Assembly (NCBI GenBank): GCA_037783415.1
Contig: JAZGTN010000068.1
Coordinates: forward strand, 3,162,001 to 3,226,000
Origin: Leptasterias polaris
Lineage: Eukaryota > Echinodermata > Asteroidea > Forcipulatida > Asteriidae
Reading direction: 5' to 3'
DNA: 64,000 bases
Shown here: piece after piece, positions 46,701 through 57,200 of the stretch
Layout of the letters: each line of letters begins with the position of its first letter
Numbering within the stretch: the stretch's first letter is position 1
The notes under the pieces: generated by a model
What the model saw: the letters and a program-made list of their open reading frames with translations, nothing else
The model's database searches: none
Told to the model about the DNA's origin: nothing
Translations under genes and position numbers: made by a program

Positions 46701-47295
46701 GTATGTAACACCACTCTGCCTTCCATTTATCATCATTCACAACTCATTTAGTATGTACATGTAACACCACTCTGCCTTCCATTTATCATCATTCATGGAG
46801 GAAAATCGTGGCCTGATACTAAATAGGAACAATTTGCTTCAACCATAAACTCAAGGACACATATTTTCATTTGATCATGATAAAAGCCTTAAAACTTACA
46901 AATTTGTAAAAAAGAAAACAATAAAATATAAATTTAAACCAGTTATATTTGTTCTCATACATGTATATCATACAGATGATACTAAAAAGCCACGGGTGCC
47001 TCAAGCTGAAGGGGAAATTCCAGCCTGGTCACCATGGAGAAAGGGTCCATTCTATGTCCCTGACAAATCCAGTAAGTCATCAGTGTCCCTTCTCATTGAT
47101 GAACCAGGCAAGAAACGAGAGAAGAAGATGATGTCTCGCATAGCCTCCATGGGGGTCAAGAAGAGACGACACTATCTGGAACCCTGGAGGTTTGGAGTCT
47201 GTAATAGGAAGGTCTTTAAGCCAAGAAAGACAGAGGTGAAGAAAAGGAGAAGTAGAAAGAGGCGTGTAACCAGACGATTTGAGGGATATTTCTGA
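42097..47295 (+). CDS. Gene 1: THAP-like/PHD/CENP-B-type HTH protein (three exons)
   Basis: Exons 42097-43759, 45455-46273 and 46976-47295 join in phase 1 at both GT-AG junctions and give about 933 residues. Domains in order: a Cys-rich start and THAP-like core (residues ~28-125, with FPSNQEARVRWISLINRKD, CWRHF and DGKPT); an acidic Ser/Asp/Lys tract with 19 copies of a 12-residue repeat (~206-435); an ING-type PHD finger (~502-552, CxC, MIGC, WFHFKC, CDDC); a psq-type HTH (~561-600); a CENP-B/Tc5-type HTH (~606-680, ending WWHAFCKRHPQI); an unrecognised acidic domain (~776-822); and a basic tail with LEPW. The role is inferred: nuclear DNA binding plus reading of H3K4me3. There is no DDE transposase domain. 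In-frame stop TAA lies just upstream of the start. Confidence 0.85.
42712..43401 (+). repeat. Coding minisatellite, 19 units of 36 bp
   Basis: Each unit encodes SEKDNTLNTSAD. There are 19 units plus a 6-bp insert (extra Ser-Asp) before the last. Variants are mostly third-position TCA/TCG in Ser and Thr-to-Met changes from ACG to ATG. The frame is kept throughout, as expected of translated sequence. The peptide is acidic, polar and probably disordered, with many Ser/Thr-Asp/Glu sites that resemble CK2 targets. Confidence 0.95.
44117..45338. repeat. 29-bp minisatellite, about 42 units, in gene 1 intron 1
   Basis: The unit is GTTTCATACAACTGAAGCAC followed by ACTTTCAGT. Variants fall in two places: GCACAC/GTACAC and ACTTTCAG/ACTGTCGG/ACTATCGG/ACTGTCAG. 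An ordered run of variants (GTACAC-TTCA, then GTCGG units, then ATCGG, then TTCAG) occurs near 44130-44260 and again near 44660-44810, so blocks of units were duplicated. The array ends about 115 bp before the exon 2 acceptor. Confidence 0.95.
45455..46273 (+). CDS. Gene 1 exon 2: psq and CENP-B-type HTH, acidic domain
   Basis: Acceptor TTAATTGTAG; donor CAAG|GTTAGA at 46274. Encodes an HTH of the pipsqueak type (LKQICKDIMTKKTTLQSASE), then a CENP-B/Tc5-type second HTH (EEERLVGLAVSMAKQG; WWHAFCKRHPQ). The C-terminal part holds LTKKQKHLFQYRF and DDDVVYSAWRALKLLY, also found in gene 2. Confidence 0.85.
46534..46795. repeat. About 51-bp tandem repeat, 5 units, in gene 1 intron 2
   Basis: The unit contains TTCACAACTCATTTAGTATG, then TAACACCACTCTGCCTTCC and ATTTATCATCA. 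Units differ by one T (ATTTTAG) and, in the last, an inserted TACATG. Confidence 0.9.
46976..47295 (+). CDS. Gene 1 exon 3: basic C-terminal tail
   Basis: Acceptor ATCATACAG; the frame is restored by G+AT. It encodes WSPWRKGPFYVPDK, then a Lys/Arg-rich tail with KKRRHYLEPWRFG and a run of basic residues ending RRFEGYF. The tail is a good nuclear localisation signal. Gene 2 ends with a matching KKKKMFLEPWKYK element. Confidence 0.8.
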
Positions 47296-47969
47296 CCACA
47301 GTTTCTGAACTCCACTTTTCTTTCCTGCCTTAACCAACCTCCAAATCTGTCACAATCAGCTTGTTATGCTTAATAATAATGTTAAGCTCACTGAGCTTAA
47401 ACTTGACATGTCAGCTCAGGCCTCTTTCAATACAAGAAGTAAAACAATTTCAGAAAGTCTTTGCTAAATCTTCTTATGGAACAACCAAGGCCGGGACCAG
47501 GGCAACTGAAGCAGTGTCTGCAGTGGCTGCTTTGAATATTGTGTCTCTGTTTTCTGTATTATTACTTTCTCTGTTTTACCCTAAGCACTAAAATGCTGAG
47601 TGCTTCCCTAGTCCTGCAGAAATATATCCACAGGCTATTCAGGGGGGGATTGGAATGCGAGTTTCTTGTTGTCAGTGCAAAAAGAGTCTATACAAGGGGC
47701 ATGTATCAAAGTTCAAAAGTGTCTATCTCTCTATGCTCTAACACTGTGGCCCTGAGATACAGTGCAGTGAAGCAAACAATTTAGAGCTCTCTTTAATACT
47801 TCAAGTCAGACATGAATATTTGGTCAATGTACTTTATTAAATTATAATGGGATGCTCTTCCCACATACAAAATGGCATCTTGGGCTGATACTTTCAGATC
47901 TTAGTGGTTTGTTAACCACTAACTGGTAAGATACCTTTTTTAATGGGAATTGTCTTGCGGCTTTGGCTG
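47296..47969. other. Gene 1 3'UTR and downstream noncoding DNA
   Basis: No coding domain is visible. ATTAAA occurs near 47836 and could serve for polyadenylation. The short frames here lack any recognisable feature. Confidence 0.4.
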
Positions 47970-47984
47970 CTGCTTTATTGTCCT

Positions 47985-48355
47985 GCAAACAAGCGGCTGC
48001 CGCAGCTGCTTGATTGTCCTGTGAACAAGCGGCTGCCGCAGCTGCTTGATTGTCCTGCGAACAAGCGGCTGCCGCAGCTGCTTGATTGTCCTGCGAACAA
48101 GCGGCTGCCGCAGCTGCTTGATTGTCCTGCGAACAAGCGGCTGCGACTGCTGCTTGATTGTCCTGTGAACAAGCAGCTGTTGCTGCTGCTTGATTGGCCT
48201 GTGAACAAGCGGCTGCGGCTGCTGCTTGATTGTCCTGCGAACAAGCGGCTGCGACTGCTGCTTGATTGTCCTGTGAACAAGCAGCTGTTGCTGCTGCTTG
48301 ATTGGCCTGTGAACAAGCGGCTGCGGCTGCTGCTGCTGCTGCTTGATTGTCCTGT
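47985..48355. repeat. 36-bp minisatellite, about 10 units
   Basis: The unit is GCTGCCGCAGCTGCTTGATT followed by GTCCTGCGAACAAGCG, with GCTGTTGCTGCTG and GTGAACAAGC variants. It encodes Ala-rich or Leu-rich repeats on the two strands, but no promoter, splice or conserved domain supports a gene. An alternating order of variants near 48125-48310 shows a two-unit block duplication. Confidence 0.92.
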
Positions 48356-48361
48356 TTGCGT

Positions 48362-48420
48362 AATCCCATGTAAAGCAAAATTAGTTTAATAGTGCAGACC
48401 TCAGTCCAACAGGATTAAAC
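48362..48420. repeat. Dispersed repeat, copy 3
   Basis: CCCATGTAAAGCAAAATTAG with TTTAATAGTGCAG and CTCAGTCCAACA resembles the repeat at 33850 and 34524. It directly abuts the 36-bp array. Confidence 0.65.
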
Positions 48421-49449
48421 TGTAATGTTTGATGTGTACATTATTTTTATTTGCTTAAATTGTTTTAAACGCATGTTTGCCCCAAACAAGGCTCAAAGCC
48501 ACTTTTGGTAAGGAGCTTCAAGAAAGAAAAAACCCTATCCTGAATACAGAATGGATCTACATTTTAAAATGGATGAATTAATAATTCTATATTACACTCA
48601 GTGTATTTTCACCTTATACAAAAGTATCATTTACACAAATCTTTGAGATGAATTGACTGTGGATTAAACTTCGGGTCGCTGAGTGACTGGAATGGTTGGA
48701 GGAAGGTTAGCTTTGATTATATTACAGGTTAAAGAGCAAGTTTAATAATTGCTGTAGTGGTTGATATCAACCATTCTAATTAAGGCTTTTTTAGTTTAAT
48801 TTGAATAATGTCTCGTACTTGTTTGGTCAAAAATGTTTACTCAAATGTGAATTCTTCTGACAAAAGTAAATTGCTATGAAGTTTAAGGCAAGCTTTTGCA
48901 TCACATCAGCAAAGCCAGGTATCCATGTGCCAGTATACATTTTTGGAAATTGTGTGAAAGTGTTCAACATGTCCATTTAACTATGTATGGAACACCTTTT
49001 CCAAAACCTTGTCATGTACATGCTTTAACACCGTCTTTTAATTTGAGGAATTTATATTGGAGTGTTCACTTGTGACCAAAGGAGTCAGATCAATCCATAA
49101 ATAAGATAGATGAGAACTATTGAGAACCTTCTTATTCCACAGAGCGAGTCACAAAATTCAGCACCAGCTGAAGATAATAATAAAGACAGGTTGAATTTTT
49201 CAGGTTACGTAAAGAATGCTGTAATAACAATGACTTTATAAAGCTTTCATTACAGATTGATGTACAGATTGGTCTTATTATCAGATATAGGTAAATAAAA
49301 ATATGAAAATATGGTGTAAAGATGGAGAAATTCAGATCTGTTTTGTCTTAAACCTGATTGATTTATTGTTCATTGGCATTGATGCATTTGTTAAACACAG
49401 ATTGATACTTATGCCCCTTTCCCAGATTATAATAATTTGTAACTCTTTC
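48421..49449. other. Noncoding spacer
   Basis: No exon, repeat or RNA gene recognised. Confidence 0.4.
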
Positions 49450-49584
49450 GCAGCACTGTCGCAGCACTGTCGCAGCACTGTCGCAGCACTGTCGCAGCAC
49501 TGTCGCAGCACTGTCGCAGCACTGTCGCAGCACTGTCGCAGCACTGTCGCAGCACTGTCGCAGCACTGTCGCAGCACTGTCGCA
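49450..49584. repeat. 11-bp minisatellite, about 12 units
   Basis: Perfect head-to-tail copies of GCAGCACTGTC. Since 11 is not divisible by three, the true coding period would be 33 bp, and open frames on both strands are artefacts. Confidence 0.95.
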
Positions 49585-49849
49585 TGACGTAGATTTTGAT
49601 TGACCTTTAACTTTTGAGCTGGAATGGCTACAGTGCGTCAAGATTTTTCTACTTTGAAAACTCGTGGTCTACCATAGCAAGAATCTATGTTTCAACATTA
49701 CCCACTTGGCACTGTTTATGGCATTTGCTATGGTTAGGCGCACCTAAAGGGTCATTTTCTTCATGAAAGATTTTCTTTTCTAAGACAGCTTTGGTCAATC
49801 AGATCATCACCTTTGACATCTTTGTGTGACTAAAATATTGAAAGTTGAA

Positions 49850-49875
49850 GCGGGGGGGGGGGGGGGGGGGGGGGA
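49850..49875. repeat. Poly-G tract of about 24 bp
   Basis: A single G run longer than 20 bases after GAAGC. Similar runs occur near 18367, 20881, 23544 and 50703, with C runs near 8528, 26395 and 31264. Confidence 0.9.
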
Positions 49876-50204
49876 ATGTTTGCATCTCACTATTTGGTTT
49901 ATTGGAGCAGGTCAAAGGTGAGAACTCAAACGTAGCAACTAGACCATGAATAGACCAATCCATTTGACACTGTCCCTCATGCATCAATCCCTCATACAGT
50001 CATAACTGTACTGAACTTCAACATCACCATTTGGATTGTAGGTTTCCTGCATCATGGCTGAATCTACCATGTGGGGGATGAGGGTCCAACAAAATGGTTG
50101 AGGCAATATCTGAATATCCGACTTCAAAATGTTTCAAAAACTAGCAAAGGTTGCTATAAAATAATAACAAGATTAGTAATTAGTAATTAGTAAAGCTCCC
50201 TTGT

Positions 50205-50723
50205 TACTGCGTGTGTGTGTGGGTAGGTATCCACATTCAAACCGGGGACCTATAACAAAAGGGACAATAGGTCCACGGTTGCTATCACAAAGGAAAGCAT
50301 TGTGGTCCACGGTTGCTATCACAAAGAGTTGAACAAAGGAGGGTCCATGATTGCCGGTATTTACACACGTGGGTGTGTGTGAGTAGGTAACCACATTCAA
50401 ACCGGGGACCTATAACAAAAGGGACAATAGGTTCACGGTTGCTATCACAAAGGAAAGCATTGTGGTCCATGGTTGCTATCACAAAGAGTTGAACAAAGGA
50501 GGGTCCACGATTGCCGGTATTTACACACATGGGTGTGTGTGAGTAGGTAACCACATTCAAACCGGGGACCTATAACAAAAGGGACAATAGGTTCACGGTT
50601 GCTATCACAAAGGAAAGCATTGTGGTCCATGGTTGCTATCACAAAGAGTTGAACAAAGGAGGGTCCACGATTGCCGGTATTTACACACGTATGTGTGTGT
50701 GTGGGGGGGGGGGGGGGGGGGGC
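50205..50723. repeat. 160-bp tandem repeat, about 3 units, then poly-G
   Basis: CCACATTCAAACCGGGGACC starts at 50231, 50391 and 50551, a period of 160 bp. Each unit also has a GTTGCTATCACAAAG segment present twice, so the unit itself contains an internal duplication. A (GT)n and poly-G tract at 50690-50722 closes the array, just before the 5' end of gene 2. Confidence 0.93.
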
Positions 50724-50971
50724 CTCCCCTGTTGTATGAAATTCAAAGTATTTTTTTCTTTTTCTGCATAGGTTTACTGAAGGATTCTTTAGACAGGGTA
50801 CCCAGAGGTATCAGATTTTGTCTGCATCTGGGAAGTCTGGGTTACGCACAGAGGCAAGAAAGTACTTGATAGAATCTTATTGAAGCTGCTAATTCTCCAA
50901 GAAATGTAAGATGTAGCTCTAAGAAAGACTTGATCTTCAAATCAACAAGATACAAATAGAAGACTATCACA

Positions 50972-51245
50972 ATGCCACGCAGGAAGAAACTAATAGAGTC
51001 ATCAACAGATTCCTCATCCAGTGAAGATTCGGTTGATGAGTCCAGTGGGTTGAGCGACTCTGGTGACTCTGATAATGACTCCAGGGTGTTCTGTAAATGT
51101 GGAGACCCAAACACAGTGGATATGATTGGATGTGATCGCAAGGATTGCCAGTACGAGTGGCTGCACTTTAAGTGTGTTGGGATCGACCCCAAGCAAGTAC
51201 CCAAGGGAAGGTGGTTCTGTGAAGACTGTGTAAAGAAACAGGAAG
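50972..51245 (+). CDS. Gene 2 exon 1: PHD finger
   Basis: Encodes 91 residues and ends at GGAAG|GTATGA. The PHD finger has FCKCGDPNT, MIGCDRKDC, YEWLHFKC and WFCEDC. The first cage residue is Phe instead of Tyr, and FHF in gene 1 is LHF here. An untranslated exon may precede it from an acceptor near 50771 (TGCATAG). Confidence 0.85.
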
Positions 51246-54200
51246 GTATGAACTAAATTTATTCTGATCTGATTTGAATATTAAACACACATCTCATCGA
51301 ACCATCTCAAATATTTCAGAATTTCTAGCTTGAAATAAAATTAACTCCTTTTCCTTGTATACAGTAGACTGACTTGTAAGTACAGAATTTGAAACTAGAA
51401 AAAACCCTATTACTTTCAATCTGTCTCAATCAGCCAGGAAACCATTTGACTCAGAAATCCCTTAAAATGTAAAATACATTATTGTTTATTAGCAGAGTTG
51501 TTAAAATAATGAAGGATTTATGGTTTGTCAAGGTTGAACTGCTTGTTCACATTAGGCTTGTTGTGACAGCAGTAATCCATGTCCTTGTAACAAATACTTC
51601 TTTTGACGATCGATTCTGGTTTGCTTAGTGAGCATTCAATCCATTTTCAAACTATTAATTTGTACATTTTTATGTTTTTATTATTTTACAAAAACACTCC
51701 TATATTTCATTGAAAAGGCCTGTTAGTTTAACTGACAATGTAGGCCTACAAACATTTAGGAACTGTATTTATACCTGTGTTAGCTTTTATGGTGCTAAGT
51801 GTTGAACAGGGGAAAACAAAATCAAATCAAAGTACAAACATGCAGTGCACCTCTAAGAAAATATAAGTTGATGATCTATTTCAAACACTACAGTAACTCA
51901 AGGAAAAAAATAGTAATTTGAACAAGATGCCTTTAGGAAATAAACTAGGGTTAAATCAAGTTTTAAAATGCCTCTCATAAAATAATTGCATAGCTTGAGT
52001 TTGAAGCCCACATGCCATATGGATACATTTTGCAATTATCAGTCTTCTATAGTGTCTTATATTTTCACTCGACGGACATCTTTATTGCACAGGTATGAAT
52101 AGCTAAGATTAAATTATGAGATCCATTTTTATCTTCAAGCAGGCTTGAATATTCAGTTCTGATTGGTCGATCCATAGCAACAAGGAGTGTGATATAAACG
52201 TATATCGCACGGCCCATATCACACCCGGAGTATTGTGTGTTCTAACTCCACGTGTTGAGCTTTTATAAGCTAAATAAGATAAATTCGTTATCACACGCGC
52301 GCTCATGGAATACGGAAAAATATAGTGCGTCTGTGTCCCATATCCAACTCGGCCTTCGGCCTCGTTGGACGCAGAAGTGCTATATTTTTCCGTATTCCAT
52401 GAGCGCTTGTGTGATAACTTATAATATATTACCTTGGAAGAGTTTATCCCTTCTTTGATCAAAAGTATACCGGGTTGTTTTGCACGACACACTGGACCTC
52501 CAGCTTGAGTCCCATATTTAGGACCTAAAGCAAATCTGGGTAAGTGTCTCGCTCAAGTCACAAGTGTCATGACCAAGACCTGGGGCTGATTTCACAAACA
52601 GCAAAGATTGATCTTAACTATTTATCAATATTGACATTCCAACCTTTTTCTTGGTTTTTCAAAATTTTCAGAGGAAGATCACCGTATTCCATCAGGACCA
52701 TTTGTGTATCCAGATATCGGCAACAGAGAGCAGAGAACCCTAAATGGTAGGCCTACCTTGATTAATAGGGTGAATTCACACTAGTGTCTCGCCAGGCCTA
52801 CCTTGATTAATATGGTGAATTCACACTAGTGTCTCACCAGGCCTACCTGATTAATAAGTTGAACTCACACTAGTGTCTCACCAGGCCTACCTTGATTAAT
52901 AGGTTGAATTCACACTAGTGTCTCACCAGGCCTACCTTGATTAATAGGTTGAATTCACACTAGTGTCTCACCAGGCCTACCTTGCTTAATAGGTTGAACT
53001 CACACTAGTGTATCACCAGGCCTACCTTGATTAATAGGTTGAACTCACACTAGTGTCTCACCAGGCCTACCTTGATTAATAGGTTGAATTCACACTAGTG
53101 TCTCACCAGGCCTACCTTGATTAATAGGTTGAATTCACACTAGTGTATCACCAGGCCTACCTTGATTAATAAGTTGAACTCACACTAGTGTCTCACCAGG
53201 CCTACCTTGATTAATAGGTTGAATTCACACTAGTGTCTCGCCAGGCCTACCTTGATTAATAGGGTGAATTCACACTATAGTGTCTCACCAGGCCTACCTT
53301 GATTAATAGGTTGAACTCACACTAGTGTATCACCAGGCCTACCTTGATTAATAGGTTGAACTCACACTAGTGTCTCACCAGGCCTACCTTGATTAATAGG
53401 TTGAATTCACACTAGTGTCTCACCAGGCCTACCTTGATTAATAGGGTGAATTCACACTAGTGTCTCACCAGGCCTACCTTGATTAATAGGGTGAATTCAC
53501 ACTAGTGTCTCACCAGGCCTACCTTGATTAATAGGGTGAATTCACACTAGTGTCTCACCTTGACACTAGTGTCTCACCAGGCCTACCTTGATTAATAGGT
53601 TGAACTCACACTAGTGTGTAAGGATAAAACCTGATGGAGTTGTGAAAGAACTGAGTATATAGTACTTATCACACTTTGGTGTTAGGATAAAACCTGATGG
53701 AGTTGTGAAAGAACTGAGTATATAGTACTTATCACACTTTGGTGTTAGGATAAAACCTGATGGAGTTGTGAAAGAACTGAGTATATAGTACTTATCACAC
53801 TTTAGTGTTAGGATAAAACCTGATGGAGTTGTGAAAGAACTGAGTATATAGTACTTATCACACTTTGGTGTAAGGATAAAACCTGATGCAATGATGACAT
53901 CATTTATACTTCACTTTCTCTATGATGCAGCATGAAATGTAACTTCTCCATGGTAACCACTTGATGAATCAATAAAATTCAAATGTCAGTAGAAATAGTT
54001 ATTTTGCTTTACAATGGAATGCAAAACAATTGTTCCTTTGAGAGGTTTTGGAGTAATGAAAAAGTTCCAACTATATTTGGCATTTCCTAATATGATAAAC
54101 ATCTATTGATACGATACTAGAATATACTGTTATTTATATTATGTTAAAATTGGTTCTCTTGATTACAGATGCAGTTTCTCACGTAGTTCCAAAAGATCTT

Positions 54201-57200
54201 TATATTCTTCCCACTCCTGCTGAGCCTCTACAAAGTAAGTTTCTCACTATGTGTACTTATTAAAGACATTGTACTAACTTTTGTTATTAAACCTCATTGG
54301 AAGGTAAGCTTACTCTGGGTCATTTCAAACACAGCAGTTTTACAGACAGCTTGGAAGCAACCAACTACGTTACATGCAAAAGCATCGCTTTGGTCAAACA
54401 AGACATTTTCTTTTCTAACAATGTCTTCTTAATACCAAAGAATTAAATATGAAAATTGAAGTGTAAGATTTGCTCAGTATCTGACACTACTCGCCTCATG
54501 GAACCAAACTCTGTCAAGCTTCTCAAGTCTGCATTGAGGCTCTCCCCAAAGCAGGAATGCACTCACTATCTCCATCAGGGGATCTGACTCTTTATGCAAA
54601 TTCAAGAAGTGTATCAAAAATCATTTATACCCAATCTAATGCGATGCGTTGTTGATGTACATGTAGTGGCGCTATAATAAATGCCTTGTATGTACATGTA
54701 TATAGATAAGAGATTACCTGGAACTGCTTGCTAGTAAATTACCAGGAGTGACATGGCCTTGATTATAAGACTAATTAATACAAGAACCACTTGAAAATAA
54801 CTTTGTTTGAAATTCTGCCATATGCAATAAATCTGTCACCCAACTCTTTATTTCTTCCAAATGGGAATAAGCTCATACATAAAACCCTGAATAAAAAAAA
54901 CCAAGCCGTCTTTGTGTTATCTCCAAACTGTGTTGAATATTCAGGGTTTCTAAACAAGCAATGCTTGCTTTGGGAACAAGGCTATGATGTAAACTAAATC
55001 AAGACTAGCTTTGGGAACAAGGTTACAATGTAAACGAAATCAAGACTAGCTTTGGGAACAAGGTTACAATACAAACTAATCAAGGGTGAAGAGTTCACAA
55101 ATATTAGTGTATGATTGGGATCGTAATAAAGATGGTTTCAGCATAAGAAATGCATTAAAGACACAATGACTCTATACTTGACATCTTTCTCTTGAACTGT
55201 TTTCTTTCTTTTTTTAGGAAAGAGTTATGTTGGAACAACCACCAGCAAATCGTCTGCGATCAGCATGACTGATACAAATGCTAATAACAAGAACTTTCTG
55301 ACCGCTGTTGAGAGAGCTTGTAAGTGCCTTTTATAATTGGGTCATTCAGTCATAAACACTCCACACTGTTATTAAAACTGATTGGAGTCACTAACTTGTT
55401 ATATTGGGACATTTAGCCAGTCTTAAATGGATGATAAAGACTGTTTAAAGTTTTGTAACATTGTTAATTGTGACCAAAAACAGAAATCGACAAGTTGTCA
55501 TCAGAAAATAATCTTGATATTAGTACAGAGAGTCACTGCCCCCAAACACTTTTGTTTTTGTTTTGATTTGATGATATGTCTTGGTCATCAGTGTGGAATA
55601 AATACCTCGGGATGTGGCATTGAGTGATACAGGATAAGCCAGCTTGAGTCTTGGTCTTTAGCACGGAATAAAGACCTCTGGTGATGAGTCAAATACACAG
55701 GTTGTGATATGGACCATAAAATAAAGGTTTATATCACACCTCTTGTTGCTATGGGTTTAAAATCAGAATCAAGGATTGGCTTGAAGATAATGTCAAATGT
55801 CAATTTCACCATGAAAATTGGCAAAACTTTAATTAAATGTATTTTATTTGTTATTGTTTTGACAGCTACAGATTCCACCATGAAACAGTCCCTGACTCAA
55901 GCAGAAAAACAACATGAATCCAATTTGAAGGAGGCCTGCAAGTATGTTATTCACAATGGAATGAGTGTCATTGATGCAGCAAAACAGTTTGGGGTTGGGA
56001 GATATATGCTTGGTGACTGTGTGAAAGATCAGCTTAAAGTAAACCTCAATAAGGCATGTGAGGATGTCATAAGAGGCAAGATGACAGTAGAGAAAGCTGC
56101 GTCTGTCTATGGTGTTATTCCTGGAATTCTGAATGACAGAGTTAAAGCAGAGAAGGATGTAGTCCAAACCATGGACAGTGAAAAGTGGCCAAACAAACTC
56201 CTATATAACAAGGTGCTGGAAGAGAACCTTCAACAAGCCTGCATGGATGTAATGTCTAGGCGTATGACCATCAATGAAGCCTGTAAAAGCTATAAAATTA
56301 AACAAGACACCCTCAAGAATAAAATACAAGCTGGTTTTGTATTGAGCACTGCTGAAGAAAACGATTTAGTCAGATTGAGTGTTCGAATGGCTGTGCTTGG
56401 TCACACCGCACACATAAAGAGCACTGTGTTTGCAAAGGTTAAATCACTCCTGGATGAAGAAGAGCTTAAAGGTATCAAGAGAATTCATTGGTTTCCAGGT
56501 AACACCCCAACTGATATGTGGTGGCAAGTCTTCTGTAGCCGCCACCCAGAATTCAATGCAATATCAGCTCAAGAGTCAAACCCAAATTCAAAACCATGTG
56601 GTGATCAACCTACTGACTTGAGCTCAGATTCAAACAGCATCTGCCTGGATCTTAAGACTTCCTCACAGCAAGGCCAACCCACAACAGATAATCTGTTTTA
56701 TGTTCTACCAACGGCAGTCAATTCCACTCCTCAGTTTGTTGTCGTTAGACAAGACACCCCTCATCTGGATTCTCCAGTTCACAAAGTTGTAAACTCTCTA
56801 CCAATGTCTTCAACAGTAGAGTCTTATGGAGTTGATGATAGTCATCAAAAAGAGTCTCAAATTATAGGAAACCGAGATTCTGAGAACTTTGTTATTGACC
56901 TTAGTCTGAAAGCAGCTGACAACATTGCAGAAATGGAAGATTCAAAGCTTGAGGTTGCAGCCTGTGAAGTTGTAGAGGGGGACATCTTAGTTCCAGCAAC
57001 TGGTGAGATTGACCAGCTGGTTGTGGGAGCAAATGAAGTTGTTCAACCTGACACTGGTGAGGAAAATAAGGACACTGGAGTTGTGACTGGAGCTAATAAT
57101 AATAGAATAGTCAACCTAACTGTTGTCAATTCTAGCTCTGTTACCGCAAGTGAACAGCCTGACTCTGCTGTTTGTAATGAAGTATTACAAGATGGGTTAG

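Noticed and set aside
47842..48389. Ala-rich (minus) and Leu-rich (plus) frames over the 36-bp repeat
   Set aside because: Pure repeat translation with no conserved domain or flanking exon.
49303..49641. Frames over the 11-bp GCAGCACTGTC array
   Set aside because: Low-complexity translation on both strands; no other coding evidence.
55709..55865. ATG at 55709 as the start of gene 2's main protein
   Set aside because: It lies in intron sequence related to a dispersed repeat. A good acceptor at 55865 and phase-matched upstream exons with a PHD finger show that the protein starts at 50972.
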